From Bisporella sp. PMI_857 (lineage: Eukaryota > Ascomycota > Leotiomycetes > Helotiales > Helotiaceae), in contig JAJSPD010000171.1 in the NCBI GenBank assembly GCA_021307315.1, forward strand, positions 1-36,105: 36,105 bases of DNA, written 5' to 3'. Position numbers and translations under genes: made by a program. The notes beneath the pieces were generated by a model. It saw only the letters and a program-made list of their open reading frames with translations. It ran no database searches and had not been told where the DNA came from. This document shows, one piece after another, positions 21,959-31,049 of the stretch; the stretch's first letter is position 1, and each line of letters begins with the position of its first letter.

Positions 21959-22984
21959 TCAATGGCGAAATTCCTTGGTAATCTTACGATCCGCAGCAAT
22001 CCGTTTATCTTGCACATTAACCGCCTCACGAAAAACACCCAAGGTCACGGCATACCCAAACTGAAGCGCATTCTCAGTAGAGATCAGACCTTCTGTCTTA
22101 ACAGAATCAACATCTGCCCACAAGTCCTTCTCCACAGGTCCCAGAATCTGAATCGAATGACCTTTCGCGAAGCAATTGAAGAAGCTTCTCGATTTCACCC
22201 CTGGGTTAAGAGGCTTGCTTGGCGGGAGGGCAGTGCTGGTGTAGTAGGTGGCGAGCTCTCCGTACTCCTTAGAAGTCAATGTGATCTTGCCCTTCGCTGT
22301 AGTAATTTGCAGGTGTCAGCGAGGTCTGTTTGTGTTACACTGAGTGACAAAGTGGACTCACTATCGGGGTCTCGGTTCAGCTCCTCCAGGAAGAGGGCTA
22401 TGAAGAGTCCTGATCTTTTGCCGAGAGCCTTTTTGACAGCTTCGTCGGTATTCTTGACAACCCTTGCGTCGACCGTTATTGGTTTACTGGTTTTGGAAAG
22501 TCCAGGATTTGCAAGTCGTATCTGTTCAACGAGACTCTTTCTCCTAGATGTAAATACTTCCAATATCTTCTTCAATTCTCGATCATCTGTCGAGTTGTTA
22601 GTACTTGGAATTTAACAGTACGCTTGTCAGAGCAGAACGATCATTAGCGTGGGGTCTTGCCTTCATCGTCATCATGTCGAGACAGTAGGTTGCTCTTGAG
22701 AATATCGCCATGGCCCTGCAGTATCTGGACACCTGCGACCACATCTTTCGTCTGTAGTACTTTTTGATTCCGAATGAGTTCGACGGCATCTTTAGCTTTG
22801 CTTATCTCTAGGCAGTATGCGGCTTGGTTCTCTATATCTTCCGATCGCATAAGCTTCGAGACCGTGTTGAGCACTCGGGTCAATCCATCTAGGGCCAAGA
22901 TCACTTCCTATGAGACAAGACCAGTTAAAATGGCTCTGATGAATCACGAGGTATGGTTTCTCGTACCTTAGCTTCATTGGACAT
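21959..22984 (-). CDS. SesA/HeLo-like-type protein with GPV motif, 4 exons, 275 aa
   Basis: Exons are 22984-22967, 22907-22661, 22586-22362 and 22296-21959, totalling 828 nt. Introns are 59, 74 and 65 bp. The second uses a GC donor (GAAG|GCAAGA) with a textbook TACTAAC branch site and ACAG acceptor; codon phases match at all joins. Residues 1 to about 160 are helical (ALDGLTRVLNTVSKL, ISKAKDAVELIRNQK) and align loosely with the gene at 25019. A Lys/Asp-rich middle follows. The C-terminus carries the motif C-F-A-K-G-H-S-I-Q-I-L-G-P-V at 205-218, with a weaker second copy (TENALQFGYAV) about 30 residues on. There is no signal peptide. Upstream, an in-frame coding-like exon (LLNKSCRLLPAVQDWSHVLA) may lengthen the N-terminus, so the start is provisional. 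A role in NLR-linked signalling is inferred. Confidence 0.72.
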
Positions 22985-23460
22985 GATGGCAAGCACGTGA
23001 GACCAGTCTTGGACCGCAGGCAATAGGCGACAGCTCTTGTTCAATAGGCTCTACAGCGCAAGCTCCATTCTCACGTTGGATGACAACTGTACTTTCTTGC
23101 TTGTTAGATGTGTCGTACTCACGATGTCGAGGTGGCGATGGCGGAGTAGCCTCTCAGTCGAGTCACATGGAGCAAACCAATCGGCCAAACCTTCAGCCTG
23201 ATATCTTGGCCTCGCAGAGTCGTGTGTCTACTTCATTCGCCGAGCACCAATATCGTGCAATGACTTATCAATCCTTGGTAAGCGATGGCTGGATAAATAT
23301 TTCCAATCCATTGACGTGGATGGTGCCGACTGGACCGAAATTGACTATGATGAAGGCAACATATGCGTACAGTAGCATAAATGTACCAAAGTATTTAGGT
23401 ACATGCAGATCTGAGAGATCAAGCGAAATGATTCAAACTGTTCTGTAGTCATCATCTAAA
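22985..23460. other. Spacer between two minus-strand SesA-type genes
   Basis: This 476-bp stretch is open in several frames. A plus frame 23080-23448 (122 codons) has no motif. On the minus strand, 23224-23123 and 23051-22985 read like coding exons separated by a GTGAGT...TGTAG intron, and may be 5' exons of the gene starting at 22984. Confidence 0.3.
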
Positions 23461-24249
23461 TTATGCTGAAGGCTTCGCACCCAGCAGGATGTCGAAAGCT
23501 TTGCAGTGATTAATGACATAAAAACGCTGATAACATTGGTTGCTTCTCTCTTTCCTGCCGTACTTCAAGTCTACAAATATTCTTGTCTTCTTGTCATGTT
23601 GGCCAACGATGGTAGGTACATCTTTGTAAATATTTCCCTGTCGATAGTGGAGCTTCAGACGCTTAACAATCCTGGAAGCTATCCAGTTCCCTTCAATACT
23701 CTGATCATATAGTGCCAGTACTGGCATGAAGCCTTTGTCACTGTCATGCCAATGCAGTTGCTCTGTCTTCGGTGCCTGTACGGCTAGAGACTGCCGGCCC
23801 TGCTGGGTCCGGGTAAATATGAGTTGACTATTGAGCTAGATACTGGTCAGGCTCACCATTTGGGATGCTTCCGAGGCCATTTGAGAGAGCTCTTGCGACG
23901 TCCTTGGTCGAGAAGAACGTTCAGTTGTGGAGACTTCTGCAGCACCAGTCCCGCCGACGAGGTGCCAACAGGTGTCACTTTCGCCCTCATGGTAATTTAG
24001 ACTCAAATTGAATCTATATGATTCTTCATAAGCAGAGTTGATTCACACCAGTGGTAAGAGTAGAGAAGGCATAGCGCAGACGTACACATATTGTATGGTG
24101 TCAGCTACAGGTCCGCAAACTTGGACCGCATTATCCCTTGCGATGTTGTTGCTGGCGCTCGCCGTAACCACCACAGCCCTGCCTGCGATTTTGTCAAAGA
24201 CTAGACCCAATTCTTTGGGCAACGAAGCAACCACCGAGTCAAGAGTCAT
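23461..24249 (-). CDS. GPV-motif protein with divergent retropepsin-like domain, 3 exons, probably N-terminally truncated
   Basis: Exons are 24249-24086, 24013-23857 and 23802-23461, totalling 663 nt (220 aa), with introns of 72 and 54 bp (GTACGT/ATAG and GTGAGC/CCAG) and matching phases. Residues 34-48 carry N-I-A-R-D-N-A-V-Q-V-C-G-P-V, the same motif that lies near the C-terminus of the neighbouring genes. A Ser/Gln-rich linker follows, then a retropepsin-like domain: LALYDQSIEGNWIASRIVKR has the catalytic Asp140 but DQS in place of DTG, and FDILLGAK near the end is the second conserved strand. The protein stops right after that strand. The helical SesA part expected before the motif is missing, and a long inverted repeat lies where it should be. 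It may be a truncated copy or a pseudogene still open in frame. Confidence 0.6.
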
Positions 24250-24356
24250 ATCCTCGATATCGCATTTTCGAGGCGGATTGACATAAGGTGGTTAGGCTGC
24301 ACGGAACTCGTGAAAATGCGAAAGAAGATAGGGCAGCGTCAATTGTCAGCATCAAT

Positions 24357-24612
24357 CTACTCGTACATGCCCGAATATTCCAACAGCCACACCGTATCCA
24401 CATGGAAATGCTTGGCAATGCTGCTTTTGAGGTTTTGCTAGTATTTTGTGGGGCTGCGGTAGTGTTTTTGGTGCAGCTACATAGTATGTAGAAAATAGTG
24501 TAAAAGCGGCGTTCCAAGCATTTTATAGTCATTGGCTGTACCTGGTGTGGAGACAAAGCCTTATACTAGGTGCACTAGGTTTTGTTGGAATATTCGGGCA
24601 TGTACGAAGTAG
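24357..24612. repeat. Inverted repeat in the divergent promoter region
   Basis: The arms 24357-24385 and 24583-24612 are complementary over 25 consecutive bases (GTACATGCCCGAATATTCCA is part of this) plus 4 more after a one-base gap. Weaker complementarity continues inward (AATGCTTGG on both arms, CCACACC on both arms, with a gap of about 32 bases in one). Together the arms could form a long imperfect hairpin. It may be a foldback element or an inverted duplication. No target duplication was seen. Confidence 0.75.
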
Positions 24613-25018
24613 CCCTTGCAAATGCAACCTCGTGATTGGGGAAGGGAATTGCGATAAGGCAGGGCTGAAACCCAAGAACAGGGAGGGTAGTCAATAGTTA
24701 TCGCAAGCCTTTACTCTTCCTTGTAAGTATATCCTCAAATCGTCTATCCACTCCAACGCGATTGCATTCAAGGCGCTGTTTCCAGACAGACTTCTGCTTC
24801 ACCTGTAGATGGCAGGCCGCCTTGGATCACCAGCCTTCAAATGTGACCCCGCGAGCATCTCAGGCCACACAGCCACCAATTTGGATTGCCCTGCATGATG
24901 GGGGCAACTCTGCCAGCATATATATATATGCTCAGATTTCCCCCACCTAATACAGGCTGACTGACCGATATAGCGAAGCCTGTTTAGGGTGGTGTGATAT
25001 CGTCGTCTCTCATCCAAA

Positions 25019-25991
25019 ATGGTACGTTTTACCAACCCACGAACGACAGTCTTAACCATCAATTCTTAGGCCGAGGTTCTTGGAGTCGCATCTTCAGTTG
25101 CTCAATTATTAGATGGAGCGATCCGTTTGGTCAAACGAGTGCGAAAGGCATACGACCGCCACCAAAACCAGACTGAGGTTCTCGATAAAGCCTCCCTCGA
25201 GCTTGAGAGCATCAATGCTATTGTCCACACCATTGTCGACGAAGATGCCCTGCTGACTCCTGCTGTGGCCGTAGAGTTGGCAAAGATATGCGCACTGGGG
25301 AATAAACTTGTTAAGTGTGTTAAGGTGCTTGATCCAGGGAATAAAAGCGCGGTACGACGGATAGCACATCAGTTTGTGCATGGCACAAAGGAGGAGGAAG
25401 CACTTGCAGATATCATGACCGATCTTGACCGTGCAAAGGCCACTTTGAGTTTCCGCACACAGCTGGCCAACGTGGGGCTGACGCGCATGGTTCACGACAC
25501 TGTGGTTGCAAATGTCAATGTAATTGACAGAATTGATCGCAGGCTTGCTGAAGTTTTCAAAGAACGTCACGGTCTTAAGATCGCCAGTCTTCTTAAGATT
25601 CCAATTCCACAAGGTTCGTACCATTGTCTTGAGAGCTCTCTTCCTTGCATGCAATATACGATAAGCTAATGAACTTCTATTAATAGAAGATAGTTTAATT
25701 ATCCTGAGTAGAGCCGAAATTGCCTCATTGGAGCCGCGAACGGACAGCAACACAGATATCATTCTCGACGAGAAGGCAATGGACCGTATCATCGTCGGAA
25801 ATATGGCGCGAGGCTCAGCTATTCAGCTGCTTGGCCCGGTTGGGAGAGACATGTGGGAGGACATGTGTGTCAGGATCGAAAGCAATACGGCTTCGGGCTA
25901 TGCTGCTCAATTCGCATATCCCACCGATTTCGCCACGTTCAAATACCTGCTTGACCACCAAGAGAGAATGGCAGTCTTGGAGGCACGGTAG
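25019..25991 (+). CDS. SesA/HeLo-like-type protein with two GPV-type repeats, 3 exons, 283 aa
   Basis: Exons are 25019-25021, 25070-25613 and 25687-25991, totalling 852 nt. The first coding exon is only the ATG: a 48-bp GTACGT...TTAG intron follows it directly and joins to GCCGAGGTTCTTGG, giving MAEVLGVASSVAQLLDGAIR, a typical start for NLR-type N-terminal domains. The second intron (73 bp, GTTCGT/ATAG) also matches in phase. Residues 1 to about 180 are helical (LVKRVRKAYDRHQNQTEVLD, ELAKICALGNKLVKCVKVLD). Residues 221-235 hold N-M-A-R-G-S-A-I-Q-L-L-G-P-V-G, and 249-263 hold a second copy, N-T-A-S-G-Y-A-A-Q-F-A-Y-P-T-D. Two such units 28 residues apart recall the paired repeats of the HET-s amyloid domain, but they lack the exact pattern. 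There is no NTPase domain, so it is a stand-alone effector-type protein if functional. Confidence 0.78.
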
Positions 25992-26089
25992 CGGCGGCTG
26001 AACTTTCTGACTCGACGCAGGTATCGGGTTCCCATGCTGTTTATATTCTGGATTCTTGCATTTGAGGGGACCAAAGGAGCACGTTAGTC

Positions 26090-26440
26090 GTTTATTCTGC
26101 TTTCTGAAGTTTGATTAAATACTCTGCAGCATTTAGCATTATGATGATCCAAGGTTCCATTCCAGAAGAATCCAAAGAAGCTTCCGTCTGTCTAACTGAC
26201 CGGGTTCTGTGCATTTGGCTATCATAGTCAATACAATCTCATTCCGGATACTGGTGGTAGGTGAATTTTTCCAGTTCCAGGAGGGCCGTGAAGAATAGCC
26301 CTTTTTGCACTCGCTTTCCGAAGGCTTCTCAAGTTGGGCTTAATTTCGATATCTGACCATATATCTTCCGAGCTCTCTAGGCCACGACAATATCGTGGCC
26401 TTTACACTCGGAACCGTTTAGTGAGTTGCTAAAGTTCTAG
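26090..26440 (-). pseudogene. Fragment of a P-loop NTPase gene
   Basis: The minus strand near 26290-26340 reads SLRKASAKRAILHGPPGTGK, a clear Walker A motif (GPPGTGK) of the AAA or helicase type. The frame then shifts: what should follow is found in the next frame (TTSIRNEIVLTMIAKCTEPG, about 26260-26190). No Walker B or other motif was found. A perfect hairpin (AGGCCACGA facing TCGTGGCCT) at about 26380-26402 lies upstream. It is probably a broken gene remnant. Confidence 0.4.
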
Positions 26441-26837
26441 ACTTGCCAGTACTGTTAACGCACCACCTAGAACCTCATGTTAGAATGCTTAGTGATGAGT
26501 ATGGTGATCAAGTAACCGGGAGTGCAGCTATAGGACTAAGCTTAAGTGAGAGACGAAGGTGAATTCAGCAACCATCCAACCCCAAAGTCACGACGCTCGG
26601 TGAATAAAAGATCCGCCCATTCACAACCTAAATCCTCGTCACCAATTATACACAGAATCGACCTCTGATTGTTAATCATTCTCCTGCGCCATAAATCCGT
26701 ACTTTCGCATATAGCCATCTATAGTTTCCCTTCCGAACTCAAATAAACCTCACCATCCGTCATCGATCAAACACAAATCAACTTCCAATCAATTTCAAAT
26801 CAACAAAACTTCCCTAACAATCAAACAACCCATCAAA

Positions 26838-27823
26838 ATGGCCACCCTCACAGGATGACAAACATTTTAGTTCATCATCCGCATAATCCAAACAACTTTA
26901 ACCATAGCAGGGATGGGATTATCGCATCATGTATTTCTTCCTCCCCTATGCTCCGAACAATTTACCTCGACCAAGAAGAATATCTTCGACAGGCACTAGA
27001 GAAACTTGGATTTGCGGACCCAACGCCGAAGAGCAAATGCCACCCGTCAGCCGACTATGCAGACTATAATCCGACAACTGACGAGGACACACGAATCGAC
27101 ACAACCGAATATCAGCATGCCGTTGGAAAGCTGATGTATGCCATGATCCTCACTAGACCAGATATAGCCTTCACTCTCGGAAAGTTGAGCCAACACATGA
27201 GTAGCCCATGCGAGCGACATGGGAAAGCACTAAAGAAACTCTTGCGGTACCTAAACTCGACTATCACGCAGAAGCTACGATTCGGTCCAGGGGGAGCACA
27301 CAGACGTTTCGTTGTGTACTCTGACGCCGACTGGGCAGGGGACAAAGTTGACCGGAAAAGTGTCTCTGGATATGTGGTAATGTTTTACGGAGGACCCATC
27401 GCCTGGGGGAGCAAGAAGCAGAGATCAGTTGCGTCATCAAGTTGTGAGTCCGAATACATAGCTCTCGCTATGTGCACAAAGCAAGGACAATGGATTGCAC
27501 AGATATTCCGAGACTTAGGACTACAAAAGTACATCGGAAAGAACGCAAGCACGGTACAAATGCTAGGGGACAACCAAGGATCACTCGCGTTAGTCAAGAA
27601 CCCACATCTCCACGAGCGTTCCAAGCATATCGACATTTGCTATCACTTCATTCGGGACTTGAATGAGCGAGGGAAGCTTGATGTGGCGTATATTCCCACG
27701 AACGAGATGCCAGCTGACGGGATGACAAAACCATTGCAGAAACCAGGGTTCTTGAGGTTCAAGGGACTGCTTGGATTAACTGACTAGTGAAAGGAGTCTA
27801 GAGCGATTCCCCTGATGGGGGAG
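26838..27823 (+). mobile_element. Ty1/copia retrotransposon with internal deletion (RT end and RNase H kept)
   Basis: A frame open from 26855 to 27787 encodes the last part of a copia polyprotein. From about 26960 it reads the reverse-transcriptase end (LDQEEYLRQALEKLGF, YQHAVGKLMYAMILTRPDIA) and then a complete RNase H: YSDADWAGD, SSSCESEYIAL, LGDNQGSLALV and HERSKHIDICYHFIRD, ending MPADGMTKPLQKP. The usual gag, protease, integrase and most of RT are missing. Just upstream, an A/C-rich leader leads into ATGGCCACC at 26838, which looks like the gag start, so most of the element seems to have been deleted between there and about 26950. A purine tract (GATGGGGGAG, 27814-27823) precedes the 3' LTR. 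There is little sign of RIP. Confidence 0.88.
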
Positions 27824-28250
27824 TGTTGGAGAAATAGAGGTTCAGTGGATAGCTCGTAGCCTGAGGTACGAAGGCCGCGGGAGAGCTTAGCGACATGGTC
27901 TGTGCTGAAGCTATTTGAGCTTCATGCATGAACAGGAACTTAGCTCGACACACTCAACACAGCCACTGTTCTACACACACCTTCCTTCTGACCTGTAATG
28001 TCCCTCGGAGTGGACTTCTGTTTAATACAAAATTATATAATCAAGAGCTCTGAACTGATAAATTACTGATCAGTCTAGATATTGTCAACTGATTGACTTA
28101 TAATAATCTCTCAACTGAATGACTGATCTAATTCGGCCAACCGACTGACCGACTGATAAGTTAACTGACTTAATGGCCACTCTGTTCATGTTGCATGCGT
28201 ATTCTAATTATGGTGGTATTTCACTTCTGAAATCACTGCTATGAAGAATT
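27824..28250 (+). mobile_element. Probable 3' LTR of the copia element (end not defined)
   Basis: The sequence right after the purine tract begins TGTTGGAGAAATAGAGG, a usual copia LTR start. I could not find a second copy to mark the right end. Bases 28048-28172 are rich in ACTGA/CTGAT units in imperfect tandem. The end coordinate is an estimate. Confidence 0.5.
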
Positions 28251-29170
28251 TCTCTAAGGTCTACGGGCCCTTTGAGGTCCTCGAGTTGCAAATTTGTGAA
28301 TGGAACCAGAGCTCTTGAGGGCAAAGAATTCCCACTGTCACGGATTATAGTCTTCTAGCAGTATTCTGGGACTAAAACAGCAGCCAGAAAATACGAGTTC
28401 CGTCATATATACCTCCCATTTGGCTCTGAAGTCATCTTAGTGTTCTGCTCACCAAAATGCACTAATTTCAAGAACCGACTGTATGTAAGAACTCAGGAGC
28501 TTTCTTTGGGAGAAGCATTAGATTGCTGATAAACATGGTGATCGGCGTGGGTACGGAAGCCAATTAAAGTGTATGATAAGTGGCAGCGCTGGTGAGTGGT
28601 AATTCAGACCTAAATCCAAACATTCAATCAATAACAAAACCAATCTGAGACGCCACATTCGTCTTTGTCATTGTATTCTCAGGTATCAACCACACCATAG
28701 AGCCTCTTATCCATTTTCATAGGATCTGGCAAGGGTTATAATAGAGCCAATGACAAAAAGGAGTCCTGTTCTTAAGCGGTTAATAGTTCTCTATATTATT
28801 CTTATGACCTATATCGGAAAATTTTGTGGCTTGCTGCAATCCTTGCGCCTTCACCAGGGCTCACCGACATCACAGCCCGTCATTGGCGGAGACGCTTACT
28901 CGGCGGATGTCTGATAACCAACGCTCAGTCTCAACGCCCGAGCCAGCAATTCAGATATGAAGGGCTCTTTTCTTTGTGGTTCTGCCTGCAGAACATTGCA
29001 AACGCAAGGCATCGAACCCACTGATCTCGTCAACATAGGCGAGCGCGAACTGGCATTTGTTCGCGACGACTGCTCTGTGCTCATGTATCGCTGTCAATCA
29101 GGCTACCTGCAGACCCTAGAACCCCGCACAATCGCCACACCATAAGCCCGTCGACCCGATTGATCATATT
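28251..29170. other. Region before the degenerate retropepsin gene; possible unplaced exons
   Basis: No complete gene is seen up to 28800. An ATG at 28909 opens MSDNQRSVSTPEPAIQI, and an overlapping frame at 28957-29145 (62 codons, containing PTDLVNIGERELAFVRDD) also looks coding. A CTAG acceptor-like site at about 29115 leads into an open stretch in frame with the next gene. These may be 5' exons of the gene at 29171, but no consistent splice model was found. Confidence 0.35.
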
Positions 29171-30512
29171 ATGAGCACGCCCACGAACACTCTTGCGTAT
29201 TGTTACGCAAAATTCTTGGTCGACATATCTCCTGAAGACGCCATCAAGATAATCTGGGAGGGAGGTAAGCGTGGCGAGATCAAATTGGATGACTGGGTGG
29301 ATCAGGCATGTACAAAGCTTAGGGGGAGATCCGTTTACGAAATCAAAGGCATGATAGAGACCCGACGGTGGGATGATTTGAAGGACCTCAGGGAGTCTTC
29401 AACTCCATCTGCGATGACACCTCGAGAATATCGCATGCCACCAACACCAAGTTCCACGGCAAGTGGATCACTACTGCTGCAACCAAAAAGCTACGACTGG
29501 ATCTGGGTATATCATCGGGGGGGGTCATCAGTCATGTTGACGGCGAGACCTAGTGGTTCAGAGTGCTATTTCATTGGGGAAGACAAACTGGAGCGAGTCG
29601 AGGGCATAACGACCAACTGGACAACACACACTCAGAAAGTCACTCTTGGTGGCCAGCTGATTGAGGTTGGTAAAAGCGTCCTCTTGACGTGGAATCGCTC
29701 TGAAGACTCCGGGACCATGTATGAAAAGTTCTGGGTGATTCGTCCAGGACTGATACGGGGAGCCGACGTTCTATTAGGTGATAGGGATCAGCAATACGGT
29801 GTTGCCAGAAACAAGGGTTCGTAGAGCGGCGTTCCTTTTAGTTTGTTGTATTTGGGCAGCAGCTACTAAGACATTGACAGGTGTGCACTCCCCTCTATCG
29901 CTAGACCCCCAATCCCCAGATCCTCGTCAAGTACCACCACACGTCCCATCACCTCCTCAACACCAGAGATTTCACCAGTCATCATCTACTGCAATATATA
30001 GCTCGCCTCAAACCTTTGACCAAGACAGTCATAGAGACTTTGGAATGCGGAATTATTCACAGCCTCGGGCGTCAGCTAGAACTGATACTATGACCTCCGG
30101 GTCGCGATCAGTATACAATTCCCCTTCCAAGATGGAACAACCTCCGTCCAGACCTCAATCAGCGTCATCTACCAAAACAGCCAAGCCTCTGAAAGGGAAC
30201 ATAGTGATAGTTCAAATATCATTCCAAGGGAACGGCAAAAGAATTTCCGCTTTGGATCTTACAAAGAGTGCTGACGGGATAATCTCATACCTCGAGCTAA
30301 ACGTCTCAAAATTGAGCAAAAGCTTGGAGTCACTTGATCGTGACGATCATGAGTTGACCATAACGCCAGTAAAGGGAACCGAAGCCGATTCGCAAAGCTA
30401 TTCTCTCAGAGAAGAAGAGTTGGATTGTACTTGGGACGCTATGATCGAGTTCATGCGCGAGAACAGAGCCGTCGAAAGTAAGAAACCAGAGTTTCTGCTG
30501 GATATTGGATGA
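29171..30512 (+). CDS. Protein with retropepsin-like domain lacking the catalytic Asp, 2 exons, 425 aa
   Basis: Exons are 29171-29816 and 29881-30512, totalling 1278 nt. The 64-bp intron (GTTCGT...ACAG) contains TACTAAGAC as a branch site, and phases match. Residues about 110-210 align by pattern with the retropepsin-like domain of the gene at 655-2305: LTARPSGSECYFIGEDKLER sits where AKFDTGCADCLISEAVIRK does, so the DTG is replaced by PSG (127-129). VGKSVLLTWNRSEDSG and GADVLLGDRD (about 198-206) keep the second half of the fold. It should be proteolytically dead. The N-terminal 80 residues are helical (PEDAIKIIWEGGKRGEIKLD) and unassigned. The second exon is Pro/Ser/Gln-rich to about 330, then a folded-looking end (NIVIVQISFQGNGKRISALD, ELDCTWDAMIEFMREN). 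The 5' end may be incomplete. Confidence 0.65.
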
Positions 30513-31049
30513 AGTGGCTGAGGCTCCCACACTCTCATCATCATATCATCAAGCAAACTATAGTCTGCTTGTTCGCAGTTTGGGGATCTACCAGCTCGGG
30601 TAACTAAAGGAGATACTTTGCTGGCCTCACATGGTTTCAGGTATACCAAACACATTATCAAGGGCTTTCCCTGCATCAAGAGCCAAGACCCTACAAGGGC
30701 AACTTGAAGTCAGGTAGTCTGCAGTTTCAGCATCTAATACGGCTCAGATTCGGCCTTCCGAAGGATATACCAAAGTGTGTATCGTCTGGTAGCATTCGAA
30801 AACGTTGTTGCTTCGAGATTTACTGCGATCATCTGCATATTCAAGATGTCGGTGAAGGCAAACTGGGCTCTCAAAAGATGAGAATTAGCTAAAAAGGTGG
30901 GTGGTAATCTCTTGTACTGTTGTTTGCAGATCTATTTTCTAAGGCAGTGGCTGCTAAGTGGTTCTCAGATATCGGGAGAATTACAGCTGACCATTATCAA
31001 CTTTGCCAAGCATTTAAACTTCGTTAACTAGGTTGTTAGTTGATAGTGA
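30513..31049. other. Intergenic region, no gene seen
   Basis: Short frames only (for example 30704-30892 plus, 62 codons), without motifs. The right end borders the C-terminal end of the recombinase relic. Confidence 0.35.

Noticed and set aside
23080..23448. A 122-codon plus-strand ORF
   Set aside because: No motif or composition signal. The minus strand here has equally coding-like segments that fit the neighbouring gene.
25109..25792. A 227-codon frame on the minus strand over the SesA-type gene at 25019
   Set aside because: It crosses both introns and exons of the plus-strand gene, whose splice phases and domain start are convincing.
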